A DNA stretch of 7,794 bases from Syntrophomonas sp. (lineage in GTDB: Bacteria; Bacillota; Syntrophomonadia; Syntrophomonadales; Syntrophomonadaceae), in the NCBI GenBank assembly GCA_003444615.1, contig DLUN01000134.1, positions 1 through 7,794 on the forward strand. Direction: 5' to 3'. Numbering within the stretch: position 1 is the first letter of the stretch; each line of letters starts with the position of its first letter. Made by a program: the position numbers and the translations under genes. Under the pieces are notes generated by a model, which was given only the letters and a program-made list of their open reading frames with translations, was not told the origin of the DNA and made no database searches. Below, one piece after another: positions 4,002 through 7,794 of the stretch.

Positions 4002-6743
4002 AGGATAATATTTGGCATGTATCTGGACGGTGTGCCCTGGAGTAACCAGCTCGCATCCATTGGTGAGGTGCGGACCGGACCTTGGGGATTATTATCAATT
4101 CTTGAGACTCGCCTGGGCCTTTCCGGCTTGCCTGTACATCCCGTTCATCGTATTGATGAATACATGAGACGTATGGAACATATTGACTGTGATACCGCCT
4201 GGTTTCACAACTCATTTGCAGATGATCCCTGGTCAACAGCCCGGCAGATGCTGATGTGGCGCGATGAACTGGTTGAAGCGGGCTGGCAAGGGGACATGAA
4301 TACAGTGAGCTCTTTGCGCCTGCAGGCGCTCACAGAACTGGAAAACCTCGATCTGCCTCTCTCTCCAGGTCGTCCGGAAAGACTGCGCAAGGTCATCAAA
4401 CAATTAGAAAAGGGTAATAAAGTTGGAATTGCCAGTATCAATTTAGTTGAACCCTGGAAATTGCTGCCGCCGGTCTGGGGTTATTTGATGGGGCTTTTAC
4501 AGGAACAGGGTGTCCGGATAGGACAACTGCCCCAGCCAACCGGCAGTAAACACACCAGTAATTTGGCTGCGGTTCAGAACATCTTACTGGGAAATGCAGG
4601 GCATGGTTTGGTGCCGCTAAAGGATGATTCGCTGGTTCTCCTGGAAGCTGATAATGAATGGCAGGCAGCTGAGCATCTGGCTTTATGGCTGGCAGCTGCC
4701 CCGGATTTTAATGAGCAGGTAACCATTATCTGCGGCAGCGATACCAGTATCCTGGATCAAGCCTTAAAACGACGTGGATTGCCTTGCTTAGGCCGGGCCG
4801 AGATTTCCCGCTGGCGCCAGGTACAACAGATTTTGCCCCTGATGCTGGCTAATGCCTGGAAACCGGTGGACATTCGTCTATTGGTGGAAATGCTGTCTTT
4901 GACCAAAACTCCTTTCCCGTGGTTCGTTTGCCATAGTCTCCTGAGAGCTATTGCTGAAGAACCAGGTGTAGGCGGCAGAGCCTGGGAGATGGCCCTTGAT
5001 GAGATCGAAACTTCTTACCGGGAAAGACTGGCAAAACACGGTGATACGCAGAGCGCCGAAAAAGCCCGCCAATATGTGCAGCAACTACAAGGGATACTGG
5101 TGGAGGAAAGGTTCGACCCGGGAGAGGGGATTCCCGAAGGTGTGCTGCGCGACCGCTGTCAGAAGGTGATTAACTGGCTGGGTAAGGGGCTCGACAAAGA
5201 TCCAATGTTGATTGAGATCGTTAGCCAGGCCCGGGAGATGCAAAAGATCGCCTTAGGTAAAGGCAAGATACCCCGGGTCACTCTGGAAAGAATGCTGGAC
5301 ACGGTGATCGGGGCCGGAAGCCAGAACCTGGATATTTATGAAGAGTCCGCCTCCTGGCATGTGGTGGATCATCCGGGTCAGGTTATCGAGCCGTGCCGGG
5401 AGATTATATGGTGGGGGTTTCAAGACCCGATGACTAGTTCTTCTACCTATTGGAGCCAGCCAGAACGGAGCGAGCTGCAGGCAGCGGGCGTATTTATCGA
5501 GGAGGCCAGGTGTTTCCGCCACCGGGAGGCCAAAGCCTGGCAGCAGGCCTTTCTAAATGCTAAGGAAAGATTCATTGCCATATATATTGCCCGCATGGAC
5601 GGGGAGGCCGTCAGTCATCATCCTTATTGGGATACCATTTGCCAGGCTGTGACCCAGACAGGGAAAGAGTATACAGGTGAAGAGGCCCGTAAGATGGTAG
5701 TCAGGAAATGTAAGGAATTTGACAATCAGGAGAATTGGGCCTTTGCCGGGCGCAATCATACCCTTAAGAAAGTGGATGGGGCAAAACCGGTAGAATTGAT
5801 TCCTGCTTACCGTGTTCCCGAAAAGGTCATAAAGCCGAAGGCCAAGTTGTCATATAGTCAGATTAGCGCCTTAATTGCCTGCCCTATGAAATGGGCTTTA
5901 CAGTATTATGCCGGATTGAGTCTGCCACAAAGCCAAGCCATCCCCAGCGGCAATCAGATGCTGGGAACCCTTTGCCATAGGATTGTAGAAGAGTTATACG
6001 CTGTCCAGAAGCAGTGGCAGCCTGAGGCAGCCGCAAAAGGGGCCGGGAACCTGTATGACCAATTGCTGCCTTCCATGGCGTCAGAACTGTTGCTGGAAGG
6101 AAGAATGGTGGAGAAGCACCGTTACAGAGAGGAAATCATCCGGGCCATATATACTCTGGTGGAAGCCATAAACCGGTATGGCCTGACCGTAGAAGCCACC
6201 GAAGCTCCATTAGAGGGTGAGATCAATGGTATTTCCTTGACCGGCTATGCGGATTTGCTTTTACGGGACCATGGGGGGCAGGCCTTTGTGCTGGATATGA
6301 AATGGTCCATTTCAGCCAAATACATGCGGCAGGAGGTTGAAGATGGCAGTGCCCTGCAGCTGGCCACCTATGCCTGGATGCTAAAAAATGCTGAGGCAGC
6401 CCCAGATGTTCATGCCGGATACTTTATGCTGGCGCAAGGTCAGTTTATCAGTGACAGCCCATTGTTGGGCAGTAATGCGGTGATACCGGCAAGAAGCCTG
6501 GAAGAGACTTGGGACATGGCGGTTGCCACCCTGGATGAAGTCTGGAACGATCTCGAGCAAGGTTCGTTAAAAGCCCATGGAATCGAAGAATTGTGGACGC
6601 ACATGCAAAGTGGGGAGAGCTTTGATAAGATACGAGCACAACGCCAGGAACAGTACCTGGAAAAGGGGATGCTTTACCTGAATCCCTTATGCGAGTATTG
6701 TGATTTTGGCAGGTTGTGCGGTTGGTCAGGAGGTAGTAAATGA
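3987..6743 (+). CDS. AddB-like PD-(D/E)XK nuclease with Fe-S cluster
   Basis: This 918-residue protein resembles the AddB subunit of helicase-nucleases. Residues about 1-600 look like a degenerate SF1 helicase scaffold: the position where Walker A would be expected reads RTGPWGLLSILE (29-40) and has no GKT/GKS, so ATPase activity is unlikely. Residues about 620-915 form a PD-(D/E)XK nuclease. H664 lies in GTLCHRIVEEL, D756 in GYADLLL, D770 and K772 form VLDMKW, and QLATYAW (791-797) is the usual downstream motif. Cysteines C632, C902, C905 and C911 reproduce the C...C-x2-C-x5-C pattern that binds a 4Fe-4S cluster in Bacillus AddB and stabilises the nuclease domain. It is shorter than Bacillus AddB (about 1,170 residues). 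Its stop overlaps the next start by 4 bases, fitting a stoichiometric partner of the downstream AddA-like helicase. I leave the symbol blank because orthology to addB is not certain. Confidence 0.88.
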   Translation: MGLYMRIIFGMYLDGVPWSNQLASIGEVRTGPWGLLSILETRLGLSGLPVHPVHRIDEYMRRMEHIDCDTAWFHNSFADDPWSTARQMLMWRDELVEAGWQGDMNTVSSLRLQALTELENLDLPLSPGRPERLRKVIKQLEKGNKVGIASINLVEPWKLLPPVWGYLMGLLQEQGVRIGQLPQPTGSKHTSNLAAVQNILLGNAGHGLVPLKDDSLVLLEADNEWQAAEHLALWLAAAPDFNEQVTIICGSDTSILDQALKRRGLPCLGRAEISRWRQVQQILPLMLANAWKPVDIRLLVEMLSLTKTPFPWFVCHSLLRAIAEEPGVGGRAWEMALDEIETSYRERLAKHGDTQSAEKARQYVQQLQGILVEERFDPGEGIPEGVLRDRCQKVINWLGKGLDKDPMLIEIVSQAREMQKIALGKGKIPRVTLERMLDTVIGAGSQNLDIYEESASWHVVDHPGQVIEPCREIIWWGFQDPMTSSSTYWSQPERSELQAAGVFIEEARCFRHREAKAWQQAFLNAKERFIAIYIARMDGEAVSHHPYWDTICQAVTQTGKEYTGEEARKMVVRKCKEFDNQENWAFAGRNHTLKKVDGAKPVELIPAYRVPEKVIKPKAKLSYSQISALIACPMKWALQYYAGLSLPQSQAIPSGNQMLGTLCHRIVEELYAVQKQWQPEAAAKGAGNLYDQLLPSMASELLLEGRMVEKHRYREEIIRAIYTLVEAINRYGLTVEATEAPLEGEINGISLTGYADLLLRDHGGQAFVLDMKWSISAKYMRQEVEDGSALQLATYAWMLKNAEAAPDVHAGYFMLAQGQFISDSPLLGSNAVIPARSLEETWDMAVATLDEVWNDLEQGSLKAHGIEELWTHMQSGESFDKIRAQRQEQYLEKGMLYLNPLCEYCDFGRLCGWSGGSK

Positions 6744-7794
6744 AAAATATTGAGCTAATCAATGCCAGTGCCGGTTCGGGCAAGACCTTTAGTCTGACCC
6801 AACGTATTGCGGAGGCGTTAAAAAGCGGGATCGAGCCTGAAGAGCTAATGGCGACTACCTTTACCAATAAAGCAGCCGATGAACTGCGGGAGCGTATTCG
6901 AGTAGAACTCCTGAAAAATAAGCAGGTCGAAGAGGCCGGGCGCATATATGACGGTTTTATTGGAACCGTCAACAGCATCTGTGCCCGATTGCTTACCGAA
7001 TATGCATTGGATGCCGGCATGTCGCCTGCCATCGAGGTAATGCCGGAAAATGACAGCGAGCAGATATTCAATATCGCCATAGACAGTGCCATAGAACAGT
7101 ATGCCGGCAGCATGGAAGCCGCCGCACGACGTCTTGAACTGGATGGGCGGGGTGCCGGATTCAGTAAGAATGATGATTGGCGTGACCATGTTAAGAAAAT
7201 CGCTGACCTTGCCAGGAGCAACCTCATCCTTCCCGGTACTTTGAGAGAATGTGCCGCCCACTCCTGGGAATCAATACAGGCGCTTTTTGACCCTCCGGCT
7301 GCCAATAATCTCGATGAAGAATTGCTGGAGGCTATTACCCTGGCTGTAAACCATCTCGAAAGTATCGACATTACTACCAAAAAGTCCCGGGATGTCCTGA
7401 AAGACATTAAGAACATCAAAGGACGATTTGACAGGAAAGACTATACCTGGAGTGATTGGGTCCTTCTTGCCAAATTGGATCCGGCCAAAGGCGAGAGGGA
7501 AATTGTAGAACCAGTATCAGCTGTAGCTGATCGAATATTGTGCCATCCGCAGTTGCAAGAAGATGTCCGGCAAATTATAGAAGGAGTCTTTGAATGCGCA
7601 ATTGGCGCTTTGGAGGGGTATGAAGCTTTTAAGCGGGAACACGCCTTGATGGACTTCACAGATCAGGAAACCAAGGTACTGGATCTGTGCCGGTATAATA
7701 CCGCCTTTACGGATTCGATGGGTGAGCGTATTAAATTAGTTACGGTGGATGAATTCCAGGACACCAGCCCCATTCAGCTGGCTCTTTTTCTGGC
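6740..7794 (+). CDS. AddA/UvrD-like helicase, 3' end beyond window
   Basis: An open frame begins with ATG at 6740 and continues to the window edge (351 complete codons, no stop). The start overlaps the AddB-like TGA in an ATGA arrangement and has AGGAGGT (6728-6734) five bases upstream, so translational coupling is expected. Visible motifs are those of an SF1A helicase: Walker A ASAGSGKT (9-16), motif Ia TTFTNKAADELRERI (39-53), motif Ib GTVNSICARLL (75-85), MDFTD (304-308) ahead of motif II, and motif II VDEFQDTSP (336-344), ending at the edge. The spacing of about 320 residues between Walker A and motif II leaves room for a 1B insertion as in AddA/RecB. Motifs III-VI and any C-terminal nuclease domain fall outside the window. 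It is likely the ATP-driven motor of the complex formed with the preceding nuclease; whether it also carries a nuclease cannot be seen here. Confidence 0.92.
   Translation, partial: MKNIELINASAGSGKTFSLTQRIAEALKSGIEPEELMATTFTNKAADELRERIRVELLKNKQVEEAGRIYDGFIGTVNSICARLLTEYALDAGMSPAIEVMPENDSEQIFNIAIDSAIEQYAGSMEAAARRLELDGRGAGFSKNDDWRDHVKKIADLARSNLILPGTLRECAAHSWESIQALFDPPAANNLDEELLEAITLAVNHLESIDITTKKSRDVLKDIKNIKGRFDRKDYTWSDWVLLAKLDPAKGEREIVEPVSAVADRILCHPQLQEDVRQIIEGVFECAIGALEGYEAFKREHALMDFTDQETKVLDLCRYNTAFTDSMGERIKLVTVDEFQDTSPIQLALFL

Noticed and set aside
6448..7419. 323-residue minus-strand open frame
   Set aside because: It lies antisense to the end of the AddB-like gene and the clear motifs of the AddA-like helicase. 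Its translation is Ser/Arg-rich low-complexity sequence without family motifs.
1..7794. CRISPR array or insertion sequence
   Set aside because: I found no regularly spaced direct repeats, no transposase-like or integrase-like reading frame, and no terminal inverted repeats flanking a gene in the window.

Overview
The window looks like an accessory segment from a Gram-positive anaerobe or relative, most plausibly a clostridial (Peptococcaceae-like) Firmicute. This rests on strong AGGAGG-type ribosome binding sites, frequent GTG starts, moderate base composition, and AddB/AddA-type rather than RecBCD-type nuclease-helicase genes. It is inference; nothing here fixes the species.

Left edge (1-382): a complete tRNA-Thr(CGU) gene with encoded CCA, its intrinsic terminator, and then about 250 bases with no convincing gene. 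That stretch contains a 20-base near-copy of the tRNA 3' end (19/20 identical, 141 bases downstream), a second terminator-like hairpin and two further inverted repeats. The near-copy is the kind of scar left by tRNA-targeting integrative elements, or the remains of a tandem tRNA.

Left-centre (383-1330, minus strand): a cytoplasmic protein built of about six WG/KWG repeats. It is divergent from the rest and separated from it by a 376-base intergenic region holding a perfect 8+8 dyad and weak promoter candidates.

Right (1707-7794, plus strand): four tightly packed genes that look like one operon, all concerned with unwinding and degrading DNA. In order: a NERD-nuclease/SF1-helicase fusion (552 aa); a DEDDh 3'-5' exonuclease (187 aa); an AddB-like PD-(D/E)XK nuclease with the four-cysteine iron-sulfur signature and no visible Walker A (918 aa); and an AddA/UvrD-like helicase whose start overlaps the AddB-like stop by 4 bases and which runs off the window after motif II. 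The last two probably form an AddAB-like helicase-nuclease heterodimer that processes DNA ends. The first two would add a second helicase-nuclease and a trimming exonuclease. Whether this is the cell's own recombinational repair machine or a second, defence-like module carried on a tRNA-associated island is the main open question.
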